Shown here piece after piece: positions 45,669 through 55,200 of a stretch of 64,000 nucleotides of DNA. Source of the stretch: Verrucomicrobiia bacterium. GTDB lineage: Bacteria; Verrucomicrobiota; Verrucomicrobiia; JABWAM01. The stretch covers positions 1 through 64,000 of the forward strand of contig JAQUAF010000021.1 of the NCBI GenBank assembly GCA_028687435.1. Reading direction: 5' to 3'. Every line of letters starts with the position of its first letter. Position 1 is the first letter of the stretch. The notes beneath the pieces were generated by a model that had not been told where the DNA came from, did no database searches, and saw nothing but the letters and a program-made list of their open reading frames with translations. Made by a program: the position numbers and the translations under genes.

Positions 45669-47417
45669 ATGGCCGCAAAAACAAAACTGTCTCGGACGGA
45701 TCCGCATCTGGCCCTTTTGGGAAGACTGACGCGCATTTTCCACTCATCGCTGGATCCGAGGGTCATTCTCCAGACCGTGCTGGTCGATGTGGCGGAGATG
45801 GTCAAGGCCACCAGCGGTTCCATCATGTTGATCAATCCGGAAAAGCAGGTTTTGGAAATCGAAGCCTCAACCGGCCTGACAGCCCAGGCCGCCAGACTCC
45901 AGTTGAAAATCGGCGAAGGCATCACCGGCTGGGTTGCCGCCCATGGCCGTCCCCTGCGAACCGGCAATGTCCACACGCAGCCTCAATACGTGGCCATCCG
46001 ACAGGACATTCTCTCCGAACTGGCTGTTCCTTTGATCGTTCGACACCGGTCCGGCCACGGTCAACGCAAGACATCCGAAACCATCATCGGCGTCTTGAAT
46101 GTGGACAGTGTCCGGCCCTCCGCATTTTCCACCCGTGACGGGGAACTTCTGGCCGCCGTCGCCGGACAAATCGGCAATCTGCTTCAAAACGTCTGGCTTT
46201 ACGACCAGGCCAGACGGCGGGCCGATCAATTGGATCTTTTGCTCCGGCTCAGCCGGGGAATCATGGCCGGCCAGACGCTTGATGAAACGCTTCAACGGAC
46301 CACGACCGATGCCTGCGCACTTTTTGACGCCCAAATCTGCGCCGTGTTTTTGCTGGATGAAAGCGGCGGCAATCTTCACTGGCGCGCCAGTTCATCCGCC
46401 ATGCCGTCCTCCCCCCGGCGGCATCCCCTGCCGGTTGACGACAGCCAGTTGGGCATCGTGATTCACCAGCGAAAACCCGTCGCGCTCACCGGATTGCCAG
46501 GCAAGGATCCCCTTCTCGCGGGACTCCTTCCCAAACGCAAAACGCCACAATCCATGGTGGCGGCGCCGTTGATCGCAAAAGACAAGCCCATCGGCGCGCT
46601 TGTCTTTTTCCTGTCAGCCGCCCACCGTTTCTCAAATGAGGAAATCAATGTCGCCAGCACGCTGGCCAACCTTCTGGCGCTGGGCATCCAACGCTGCCAG
46701 TATTCGGAAAAGCTGGTTTCAACCGAGGAACTGCTCAGGCAAAATGAACGCCTTTCCGCCATCGGACTTCTGGCTGCCGAAGTCGCCCACGAAATCCGCA
46801 CCCCCCTCACCGTCATCAAAATGCTGATTCAGGGCATGGCGGCGGAAATTCCGCCGCACGATCCCCGGGCCAGGGATTTCGATGTTTTGACGCGAAAGAT
46901 GAATCAAATGGGCGCCACGGTAAACCGCATATTGGGACTGGCCCGCAACGCCGAACCGGTCTTTGAGGCGGTTTCCCTGAATACCGTGGTCCAGGATCTT
47001 CTGCTCCTGCTTCGTCCAAAACTTGCGTCCCAAAAAATCCGCCTCATCCTCCAGCTTGCCGAACCGCCGCCCCACGCCCTGGCCGACCGAATGCAAATCG
47101 AACAGGTTCTCCTGAACATCACTCTGAACTCGCTCCATGCCATGTCCGATGAAGGCGTTCTGACCATCCGGACTTTTTCGCGAAAAGGTACTGTCGCGCT
47201 GGCCGTGAAAGACTCCGGAAGCGGCATCCCCCTGGCGCGTCAAAAAGACATATTGCTTCCGTTCCTCACCCTCCGCCGCGAAGGATCGGGCTTGGGCATG
47301 GCCATCGTCAAACGCATCGTCGAATCCCACCAAGGCCGTCTCGAAATCCGCTCCCGCCCCCGGCAGGGAACAACCGTCAAAGTGACCCTGCCCGAATTCA
47401 CGCGCTCTTCACCATGA
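45669..47417 (+). CDS. GAF-domain sensor histidine kinase
   Basis: Two GAF-like regions (GEGITGWVAAHGRPLRTGNV; SMVAAPLIAKDKPIGALVFF); HisKA LAAEVAHEIRTPLTVIKMLIQ; HATPase NITLNSLHAM, VKDSGSGIPLARQ, GLGMAIVKRIVESHQGRLEI. Confidence 0.93.
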   Translation: MAAKTKLSRTDPHLALLGRLTRIFHSSLDPRVILQTVLVDVAEMVKATSGSIMLINPEKQVLEIEASTGLTAQAARLQLKIGEGITGWVAAHGRPLRTGNVHTQPQYVAIRQDILSELAVPLIVRHRSGHGQRKTSETIIGVLNVDSVRPSAFSTRDGELLAAVAGQIGNLLQNVWLYDQARRRADQLDLLLRLSRGIMAGQTLDETLQRTTTDACALFDAQICAVFLLDESGGNLHWRASSSAMPSSPRRHPLPVDDSQLGIVIHQRKPVALTGLPGKDPLLAGLLPKRKTPQSMVAAPLIAKDKPIGALVFFLSAAHRFSNEEINVASTLANLLALGIQRCQYSEKLVSTEELLRQNERLSAIGLLAAEVAHEIRTPLTVIKMLIQGMAAEIPPHDPRARDFDVLTRKMNQMGATVNRILGLARNAEPVFEAVSLNTVVQDLLLLLRPKLASQKIRLILQLAEPPPHALADRMQIEQVLLNITLNSLHAMSDEGVLTIRTFSRKGTVALAVKDSGSGIPLARQKDILLPFLTLRREGSGLGMAIVKRIVESHQGRLEIRSRPRQGTTVKVTLPEFTRSSP

Positions 47418-47491
47418 AAAGCGGCACGTCCCGCACCGCCTTTCACTGGTAAAATCACCCATCGGCAATCTTTGACCCAAAACCCGGAATC

Positions 47492-49141
47492 TTATTCCTC
47501 TTCCATCGGCGGCATTTCCTGGCCTCCCTGCGGCAGAGGCTGACGTCCGGAAATCTTCGCTTCCTGCACCACCGCCCGCTCAAAATCCTGCAACACACAA
47601 TTTTGCTGGGAACGAAGGAGATAATCCCTGACCTGGGGTTCCATTCGCGCCACATCCTCGGGTTTCCCGGATGTCCGCGACAAAACGCTGGCAAAAAAGA
47701 CGCCTTTTGGCTGCGGCGTCAATTCACTCACCACCCCCGGCTGCATCCGCAACACCGTCCGGCGCGCGGCATTCTCAAAATGATCGTTTCCAGGATTATC
47801 CATGATGGTAAACCCCTTCATCGCCACCGGCTTGAGCCCCTGGGCTGCCGCCGCCTGCAAAAACGTTTTGCCCTCCGACATCTGCTGTTCAACCGCTTTG
47901 CGTTTCTCTTCCGCCTTCTCGCGCGCCAGTTTCATGGCGGCTTCATCCGCCACAGTCTTGAGCACATCCTGCCGGACTTTTTCAAACGGCAGGGGCTCCG
48001 GGGATTTGCGCTCCAAAAGCTGCAACACCAGATAAGCGCCGCCATCCTCCACAGGATCGCTCACCCTCACGTCCTCCGTCAGCCGGAAAGCGGCAGACGC
48101 AAATCCCCGGGCCGTGACGCCCGGGATCGAATCACGGCTGGCGAAGAAATCCGTCTGTTTGACGGTCAACCCACACTGGGTGGCCAGGGCTTCAAATGAA
48201 ACCTGAGGCTTGCCAGGTTCGGGAACCAATTTTACCGTAAACTCGGTCGCCAGCTTTCCCGCCTCCTGTGCGGCATGCCGCCGGGCCAGATCGGATCGGA
48301 TTTTTGCGGCCACATCCTTGAAAGGTTTCGGTTTGCCATCCGCCTGGACGAACACCGCCTTGTTTTTCTCGTAAGCCTCCTGCGCCTCCTGATCGGTGGG
48401 ATTGAACTTGGCGGTGTCAAAAGGAAAAGCCACATAAACCACCCGCCGTTTTTCCGGCACCTGAAACTGGGCGGCGTGCTCCTTGAAATAGGCCTGCAAC
48501 TGATCCTCGGACGGCTTGACCTGCGCCAGAAAATCAGCGGCGTCAAAACGGCACGCGGCGGCATTGACCGTTTCCGCAAACTCGGACGCAAGCTTTTTCA
48601 CTTCCGAAGAACTGACCGGCGCGGTTTCGGCGATCATCACCATCAGTTTGCGAATGACAATATCCTCCCTCATCATCTGCTCATAGTCCACATCGGTGAG
48701 CCTCCGGGTGGCCAGAACCTGGCCGAGAAACCGGTTGAAGGCATCCTGGCTGAACTGGCCATTGCTGGCAAACATCGGATTCATCCGGACCGCCTCGGCC
48801 AGTTCATCATCCGTCGCCACAAGCCCCATCTGGCGGGCCTTTTCCACCAAAGCCATCCGCCGCAAAATCTGATCCTCCATCATAATCCGCTGCCTCTCCG
48901 TCATGTCGGAAGAACGCCGCCCCATCATGTCATAATTCATAACCATCAACCGCCGCGCCTTGTCCAGATTCTGGGGGCTCACCATCTGGCCATACACCTC
49001 GACCCGCCGGAGATCATCCCCCATGCGATTGCTCCAGGCGCCGTAGTCCCACAGCACAAAAGCCACCAGGATGACCGCAAGCAAAGTGAAGAAAATCCAC
49101 CGTTTGTAATGATGAATGGCTCGTTGAAGGGCAATGATCAT
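47492..49141 (-). CDS. SurA/PpiD-like membrane-anchored peptidyl-prolyl isomerase family protein
   Basis: N-terminal TM; SurA_N-like ILRRMALVEKARQMGLVATDDELAEAVRMNPMFASNGQFSQDAFNRFL; LAQVKPSEDQLQAYFKEHAAQFQVPEKRRVVYV. Confidence 0.85.
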   Translation of the reverse strand: MIIALQRAIHHYKRWIFFTLLAVILVAFVLWDYGAWSNRMGDDLRRVEVYGQMVSPQNLDKARRLMVMNYDMMGRRSSDMTERQRIMMEDQILRRMALVEKARQMGLVATDDELAEAVRMNPMFASNGQFSQDAFNRFLGQVLATRRLTDVDYEQMMREDIVIRKLMVMIAETAPVSSSEVKKLASEFAETVNAAACRFDAADFLAQVKPSEDQLQAYFKEHAAQFQVPEKRRVVYVAFPFDTAKFNPTDQEAQEAYEKNKAVFVQADGKPKPFKDVAAKIRSDLARRHAAQEAGKLATEFTVKLVPEPGKPQVSFEALATQCGLTVKQTDFFASRDSIPGVTARGFASAAFRLTEDVRVSDPVEDGGAYLVLQLLERKSPEPLPFEKVRQDVLKTVADEAAMKLAREKAEEKRKAVEQQMSEGKTFLQAAAAQGLKPVAMKGFTIMDNPGNDHFENAARRTVLRMQPGVVSELTPQPKGVFFASVLSRTSGKPEDVARMEPQVRDYLLRSQQNCVLQDFERAVVQEAKISGRQPLPQGGQEMPPMEEE

Positions 49142-49340
49142 GGCTTAAAAAGGGTTGATGGCTCAAAAAGGTTTCGCGGAGATTGCCGAAAAAAAGGCCG
49201 GACGTCAAAGTGAAATCAGGTTTTTAGACGAAGGCTGAAAACTGTTAGGGAGGGCATGCTTCCGGATTCCCGCGAAAGCAACAAGCGGGACGCCCGCGCC
49301 GCCGCGTCAAGAATTCCCAACAGCCCCCCCAATCATTCCG

Positions 49341-50114
49341 TCAAAATCCCAACGACAAACCATCGTGGGCAACCGCCAACTTGCTTTTTCCAAGCAGCCT
49401 GTCGCCCATCTTTTCCAATCTCCGTTCCTGATTGTCGAGATCCGGATGCAGATGGGTGAAAATAATTTTGCGGATCTTCTTTCCGGCCAGATACGCCATA
49501 ATCTCCTCCGGCTTGAAATGCGCCAGTTCGGCCACCAGCAGATCGGTTTTTCCGTTCAAAAGCGGGTCCAATTCATCCGCACGGGCAATGTCGCCGGAAT
49601 AAACCAGCGTTTTTCCGCCGCCCCTGACAAGGAACGAATAGCTTTCCAATTTCAGTTTCGGGTACCGCGATTGCAGCCGGCGTTTCAAATGTTGATTGCC
49701 CCACACCCGGACCGAAAGGTTTCGGTCCCGATAAACCGGCCGCCCCTCGCAATAAGGCAGAATCTCCAGTTTGAAACGAAGGACTTCCGGAAAAAGCCAG
49801 ACGGTCCTGAAATAGTTTCTCACCGCCCCGACCGCCTCCGGCGGCACGAAAATCTTCAGCGGCGCCGTGCGGCCGGTGAGTTCCATCAATTGAACCACCA
49901 TGAAGATGCCGCCGGAATGATCGGGATCCATGTGGGAAATGAAAACCGCCTTGATCCGGTTGTGGGGAATGCCCGAGCGCACCAGGTGGGTGGCGCAGGC
50001 CTCTCCTGCGTCGAAAAGGTAATACCCTTCACCCATCCCCGCGACAAAAGAGGTGGTGAACCGTTTTTTGGTCGGCACTCCAGAGGCCGAGCCCAGTATT
50101 TTCAGGGTAGGCAT
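49341..50114 (-). CDS. MBL-fold metallohydrolase (RNase Z-like)
   Basis: YYLFDAGEACATHLVRSGIPHNRIKAVFISHMDPDHSGGIF; LVYSGDIARADEL; IIFTHLHPDL. Confidence 0.87.
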   Translation of the reverse strand: MPTLKILGSASGVPTKKRFTTSFVAGMGEGYYLFDAGEACATHLVRSGIPHNRIKAVFISHMDPDHSGGIFMVVQLMELTGRTAPLKIFVPPEAVGAVRNYFRTVWLFPEVLRFKLEILPYCEGRPVYRDRNLSVRVWGNQHLKRRLQSRYPKLKLESYSFLVRGGGKTLVYSGDIARADELDPLLNGKTDLLVAELAHFKPEEIMAYLAGKKIRKIIFTHLHPDLDNQERRLEKMGDRLLGKSKLAVAHDGLSLGF

Positions 50115-50162
50115 AAATTAGGTGGATAGTCTGAAGGTTGAAGGAATTTAGCTAAATCCCGC

Positions 50163-50228
50163 GGCGGTGCAGGAGCCCCGCCCTCCGTTTATTTGATTAT
50201 CCAATGGAGGGCGGGGCTCCTGCACCGC
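50163..50228. repeat. R1 palindrome (compact form)
   Basis: ggcggtgcaggagccccgccctcc...ggagggcggggctcctgcaccgc. Confidence 0.9.
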
Positions 50229-50251
50229 TGCCTCAAAAATTTCCGGCTACT

Positions 50252-51004
50252 TCATATTGCGATCACCTCCCCTTCCCTTGCCAGAAAGGACCGGGGAAAA
50301 ATCGCTTGCGCGTCCTTGAGGGCGGCGGGACCGTTTTGGTTTGTGCAATGGATCAGATACAATTTGCCGGCATCAGCCATTTTACCGATGGCCGCAACAT
50401 CCTTGGGCTGGGTATGACAGGCGTCGTGGATTAAAACGCTGGCGTTTTTGGCGAACTCCGCGATGGGCGGATGATAGGAGGTGTCGCCGGTGAAAACAAA
50501 GGATTTGCCGGAGGCGGGTTCGGCGTATTTGCACGTCAAGGCCTCCTCCTGGCGATCCACCCCCGACATATGCCTGGAGGCAAAAGTGTCCAACTGGAAG
50601 TGTTCCGTCTTGAAACTTTCGCCCGGCTTGAGGGGAACCAGCTTGAAATCAATGGCCAGTTCATGGAAACGCGGCACCTGAAGAAAGGTCATCACGCTGT
50701 TGACAATGGTTTCAAGATGCTGGGAGGGGCCGATGATCGTGAGGGGCGCGGATTTTTTTCCCTTTTCATCGACCTGTTTGATGCCTTTCCAAAAAACGAT
50801 CTGCGGCAGGCCCATGTAGTGATCCTGGTGCAGATGCGTCAGAATCAAATACTCCAGTTTCCCCGGATCGAATCCATGCTCCCGCATTTTCATGACCCCA
50901 TACCATCCGGTGTCCACCAGAATGTTGTCGTTGATCATAAACGAGGCGACCTCGGACCCGATTTCCGGGGTGCAAGCTGTGGTTCCTACAAATGTCACTT
51001 TCAT
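50252..51004 (-). CDS. MBL-fold metallohydrolase (RNase Z-like)
   Basis: MKVTFVGTTACTPEIGSEVASFMINDNILVDTGWYG; LEYLILTHLHQDHYMGLP; SFVFTGDTSYHPPIAEFAKNASVLIHDAC. Confidence 0.88.
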   Translation of the reverse strand: MKVTFVGTTACTPEIGSEVASFMINDNILVDTGWYGVMKMREHGFDPGKLEYLILTHLHQDHYMGLPQIVFWKGIKQVDEKGKKSAPLTIIGPSQHLETIVNSVMTFLQVPRFHELAIDFKLVPLKPGESFKTEHFQLDTFASRHMSGVDRQEEALTCKYAEPASGKSFVFTGDTSYHPPIAEFAKNASVLIHDACHTQPKDVAAIGKMADAGKLYLIHCTNQNGPAALKDAQAIFPRSFLAREGEVIAI

Positions 51005-51063
51005 GGTTTTCCTTCCGGGTTCAAGTCCGCCCTTCATCGCGGAGGGACGGATCATTTTTGGGG

Positions 51064-51108
51064 AGAGTGAAATTCACATCGATGGACAGGATAAACAGGA
51101 TGGGTCGC
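51064..51108. repeat. R3 repeat fragment
   Basis: gagtgaaattcacatcgatggacaggataaacaggat matches 62725-62758. Confidence 0.7.
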
Positions 51109-51226
51109 CAGACGCTGCCGGCAAAACAAATTCATCGTCCATTGATTCACTTTCAACATTTCAATTTTTGGAATCAGAAAAGCCATTTCACCGCCCCCAA
51201 ACTGAAGCTCTCTGATTCTAAAATGT

Positions 51227-51255
51227 ACCATAATGCACCAAACATAAAAAGTCAA
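51227..51255 (-). promoter_or_regulatory. Promoter/operator site 3
   Basis: Minus strand TTGACT (51255-51250), 17-bp spacer, TATGGT (51232-51227) with dyad TGCATTATGGTACA. Extended identity with site 1 over ~40 bp apart from a 7-bp gap. Confidence 0.65.
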
Positions 51256-51267
51256 ATGGACTCCGTT

Positions 51268-52221
51268 TCATCTGCCAAACAGCGCTTCCATGGTTGCGCG
51301 GGCGATGCACTCCTCGCTCTTCAACCGCAATCCGGCGCAGGCGCGGCTTGTCCGCAACGTTTCATGATAATCCGGAGCGGATTGTCCGGCCAGTTTTGAG
51401 GCATTCCTCCACTTTTGCAGCAAATCATCCGCCCCGGCGCCCGCCTTCCCGCTTTTTTTCGCCTCACCGAGTTCGACCACGTATTTGCCAGCCAATCTGC
51501 TCAATTTTTTCAGATCCCCGCGCATGGACATCAAATAGGCCTTGTTGATCTCACGCTCCTCGTTCGCCACATCCCCGCCCGAAGGACCATGAAACACAAA
51601 CCAGCCGAAGTTTTTCACATCATGAAATCCTTTTTCCAAAAGGGGCCAGCAGGTGGCCCGTTCACTCAAAGGCTCCGACAACATATTGCGCGCCACGTTT
51701 GCCGGCCACTTGTCTCCAACCTTTGGCGAACCTCCCCCCAAATCCGGGAAGGGAATTCGCGTCTCCAACCCCCATCCAGCCGGATCAACCGATGTTTTGA
51801 CCGTCCACCCCTTCCCTCCTTTGCGCCCGCCGGCGCTGTTGGCGATCAATTGCGTATAAGCCTGCGCGCCGGATGGAAACAGAAATATTTCCACGCTGTC
51901 CTCCATATGCGTCGCGAAACCGGATGATCCCGTCATCTTCTGAGGCGTTGTTTCTTCCGCCCGAATCGCAAAATAAATCGCGTCATCCGTCCATCCCGCC
52001 TTGAAATAGGTCTGCTTCTCCACGGCGCACTGTCCCGGCTGGCTTAAAACATAAAACCCCGTTGCTTCCGGCAGATTTTTCCACACGGAATCGTTGATTT
52101 TTCCATCCATGGACGGCGCCTGCGCCAGACGGTGGCAGGGATAGGTTCTGCGTTCATCAGCTGCGGCAAGGAACGCCGCAAAAAACAGCGCATACACGGC
52201 AATCGTCATTTGCATTTTCAT
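51268..52221 (-). CDS. Exported CBM9-like sugar-binding protein
   Basis: MKMQMTIAVYALFFAAFLAAADERRTYPCHRLAQAPSMDGKINDSVWKNLPEATGFYVL; FKAGWTDDAIYFAIRAEE; GWGLETRIPFPDLGG. Confidence 0.78.
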   Translation of the reverse strand: MKMQMTIAVYALFFAAFLAAADERRTYPCHRLAQAPSMDGKINDSVWKNLPEATGFYVLSQPGQCAVEKQTYFKAGWTDDAIYFAIRAEETTPQKMTGSSGFATHMEDSVEIFLFPSGAQAYTQLIANSAGGRKGGKGWTVKTSVDPAGWGLETRIPFPDLGGGSPKVGDKWPANVARNMLSEPLSERATCWPLLEKGFHDVKNFGWFVFHGPSGGDVANEEREINKAYLMSMRGDLKKLSRLAGKYVVELGEAKKSGKAGAGADDLLQKWRNASKLAGQSAPDYHETLRTSRACAGLRLKSEECIARATMEALFGR

Positions 52222-52235
52222 CGGAAGTCCTCTTC

Positions 52236-55200
52236 TTATTTCCGTTTTTCGACGTGGAAAACCTTCTCCGCAGTCATGCCGCTCGCCACATCCCTCACCC
52301 TGATTTTCCATTTGCCAACCGCCTCATTGAGCGCCAGGGGGAACATTCCGCTGCATTTCCCGTTCATGGCAACAACATTATCCACATAATGGGAGACCTC
52401 TTTTCCCATGGGCGATGTCAATTCCACCCTCATAATATGCGTGCCCAAAGGCGCCGCCCCTTCGCCGGTGACTGCCGACTCATACGCCAGCGTCTCCCCC
52501 TGCCCGATTGATCCGGGCATCCCAATCGTCACATTTTTCACTTTGTAAGGCAGAAGCGCAAACAACAATCCTTTTGCCGGCTCAATTTCAATTTTGATTC
52601 GATCGTCCCATCCAATATATTTTCCCTGTCGCACATCATAAATGTGTTTTTTTTCCTTCAACTTCAATATTCCGGTTCTGGACAAAAGCGGTTTTGCCAC
52701 CCCTGACATGTAGGCGGCATCCGGCTCCGGCAATTCCTGCAAAACCCCAAGATAAAGCAAGCCATCCCTGGCAAACTGGTACAACCGCACGTCATCCAAC
52801 TTCGTTTCAAGCCTCGCCATGGGTTCAATCCCAACCTGCGTCATCAACGTCCTGAACACTTCCTGAATTCCACGCGTCTCATCCCCCGCCATGACAGCGC
52901 TGCTCTCCAAATTCCCGGCCACCTTTGCGTATTCCGCCAGTGAAAAATTGAGAAGGATTGCCTTTCCTTTTCCATGGCGATTGATGATCAGCGCGGGTTT
53001 TTCATCCGCTGAAGCCATTCCATCCCGCTTGAATGCCGCCCTGGCTTCGCCTTTTTCCACTTCAAGGGAAAGATCGCTGGTTGTATTTTTCAGTGTCATT
53101 GAACGCCCATCCAGTTTGACAACAGCCTCCCCCATGACCGGAACCGGATCATCCGTTTTTTGTTTCACTCCAAACACCTTGTCCAGAATCCCCCCGCCTT
53201 TATAGGGCTTGCCGTGCTCATCTCGAACGCCGGGGCGCATGTCGGCAATCACCGTCCCGCCCTCGCGAACAAATGCCTCCGTTTGCTCCGCCTCCGCGCG
53301 CGACAAAGCCTGGGTGTACGGCAGCCACAACAACCGGAATCCACCCTTTTTCAACTCACCCTGCGCCAGTTGCTCATAGGAAATGATCCTGAACTGAAAA
53401 CCTCCATCCTCAAACAACGGCATCAGCGCATTCAACACCCGCTCCATCTCGGGAAGCCCCTTCGTCAGAGTCGAGGCATGCACGCTGGACGCCGAGTACA
53501 AGATGGCGGCCCCATCGTCCGCCCGCCTTGCATTCATCAGAAGTTTTCCCGTTCCGCGTTTGATCTCCTTCAACTCCGCCAGATTCGGCTTGAAAAAATC
53601 ATAAAATGAAAAATCCGGCGCCATCACGCTTTCCGCCCCATATGAACCGGCCGTATAAACCCAATACGAATTGGCGCCCCGGAACAAATGCCGCCACGCG
53701 ATGTAACGCTGGTATTCCGGATAACGCCTTCCGTTATATCCCCCATACCAACCCAACCCCAGCAAGGTGTCCGGACGGGCAAAACTCATCACCGCATGGG
53801 GAACAAATGCGCCATCATAGCAGCCATTAAGACGCATGACCTTCATCAGCTTGTAAAAATCAGCCGCGCAAAAACTGCTGATCTTCGTGTCGCTTCCCTC
53901 ATAGCCCACTTTCGCCTCCGGCCAGATTTTTTTCAGTTCCTCCGCCGAATACGCATAAATTCCCGCCCATGTGTTCTCCATGTGCCTCCGGAAATCGACC
54001 CAGAGCGGCTGAAGGTTTCTCTCCTTCCCAACCCTGTCCAGATCAACCGGCTGGACTTCATCAAACGACTTGTATTGCGTTTCATACTCCCGGTTCATCG
54101 CCTCCACAGCGCGGTATTCGGACGCCAGAAATTTATGAAACGCCGCCACGCAAGTGGGCGAAAAACACAACTCGTAAGCGCCATGCGTGAAGTGGCACTC
54201 GTCGCCAATGCAATACTCGCTCGTCGAAAACGGCAGCGATTCTCCCGCGCGTTTTCTCAAATCCGCCGCCAATTGGCTGCGATAAGCGGGATCCGTCAGA
54301 CAGGGCAGCCGGACATGGTCGTCTTTTGTGCGCGGCGCAATGCCCGGATACCAGTCCGATTTTTTGTCAAAAAAACGCATGTCATATTTGAAGGGCAGGG
54401 GCCGGATGTTATTGTACACGGACGCCCCGTCAAAAGCCGACGCCAGATGGGTGTCGAATCCATTCCCGGCCAGTTCGGCAAACATAGGATATGAGGGATA
54501 GGATTTTCTGGTGACACACATAAAAACAACCCGGATGTCCTCCCTGGGGGAAAGATTCGATATCGAAAAAAACGCGTTCCGCCGATCCAGAAGCGCGTCA
54601 TCCTTGCGCAATTCCACCTCAAAACGCTGCATGATCGTCAAGGCCCTGCCGATGGAAAAACTGAAGGGAACATCCTTTGAAACATTGGCCTGAAGCGGCG
54701 GGATGTCCATGCGCGATTCCATCACGATTCGTCCATAAGTGTCTTTTTGCCGCAAAACAAGGGCAAGCCCCTCCGCGGCGCTCCGCGCGGTGACCTTGAC
54801 TTTTCCAAACACCATCTCTTCCTGGCGAAAAACCTTTCCCATTTCAATCGCGGCAATTGAAGGGTCACCCGTCAATTTGACACAGGCCGATCCATAGGCC
54901 CACGTTTTTCCGCCTTCCTTCACCCACACATCCCCAAAATACCGTCCGGACGGCGGCCGTGGAACCTCAAAACACACCGTCGTTCCCCTGGCTGAAAGGG
55001 TGACTTCCTTTTCCTGTTCGCAAACCACCCGATTGTCGTCATCACGAAACGCAAAAGCGCAAACGACCTTTTTTCCATCCGGACCGGAAATGCCATATTC
55101 CATCTTGCAGGGGACATTCCGGTCCGCTTCCGCATAATCGCAACCTGTCACCCGCACGGTTGTCCTTCCGGTCGCGCACCTCAACAAATGTCCTATCCAC

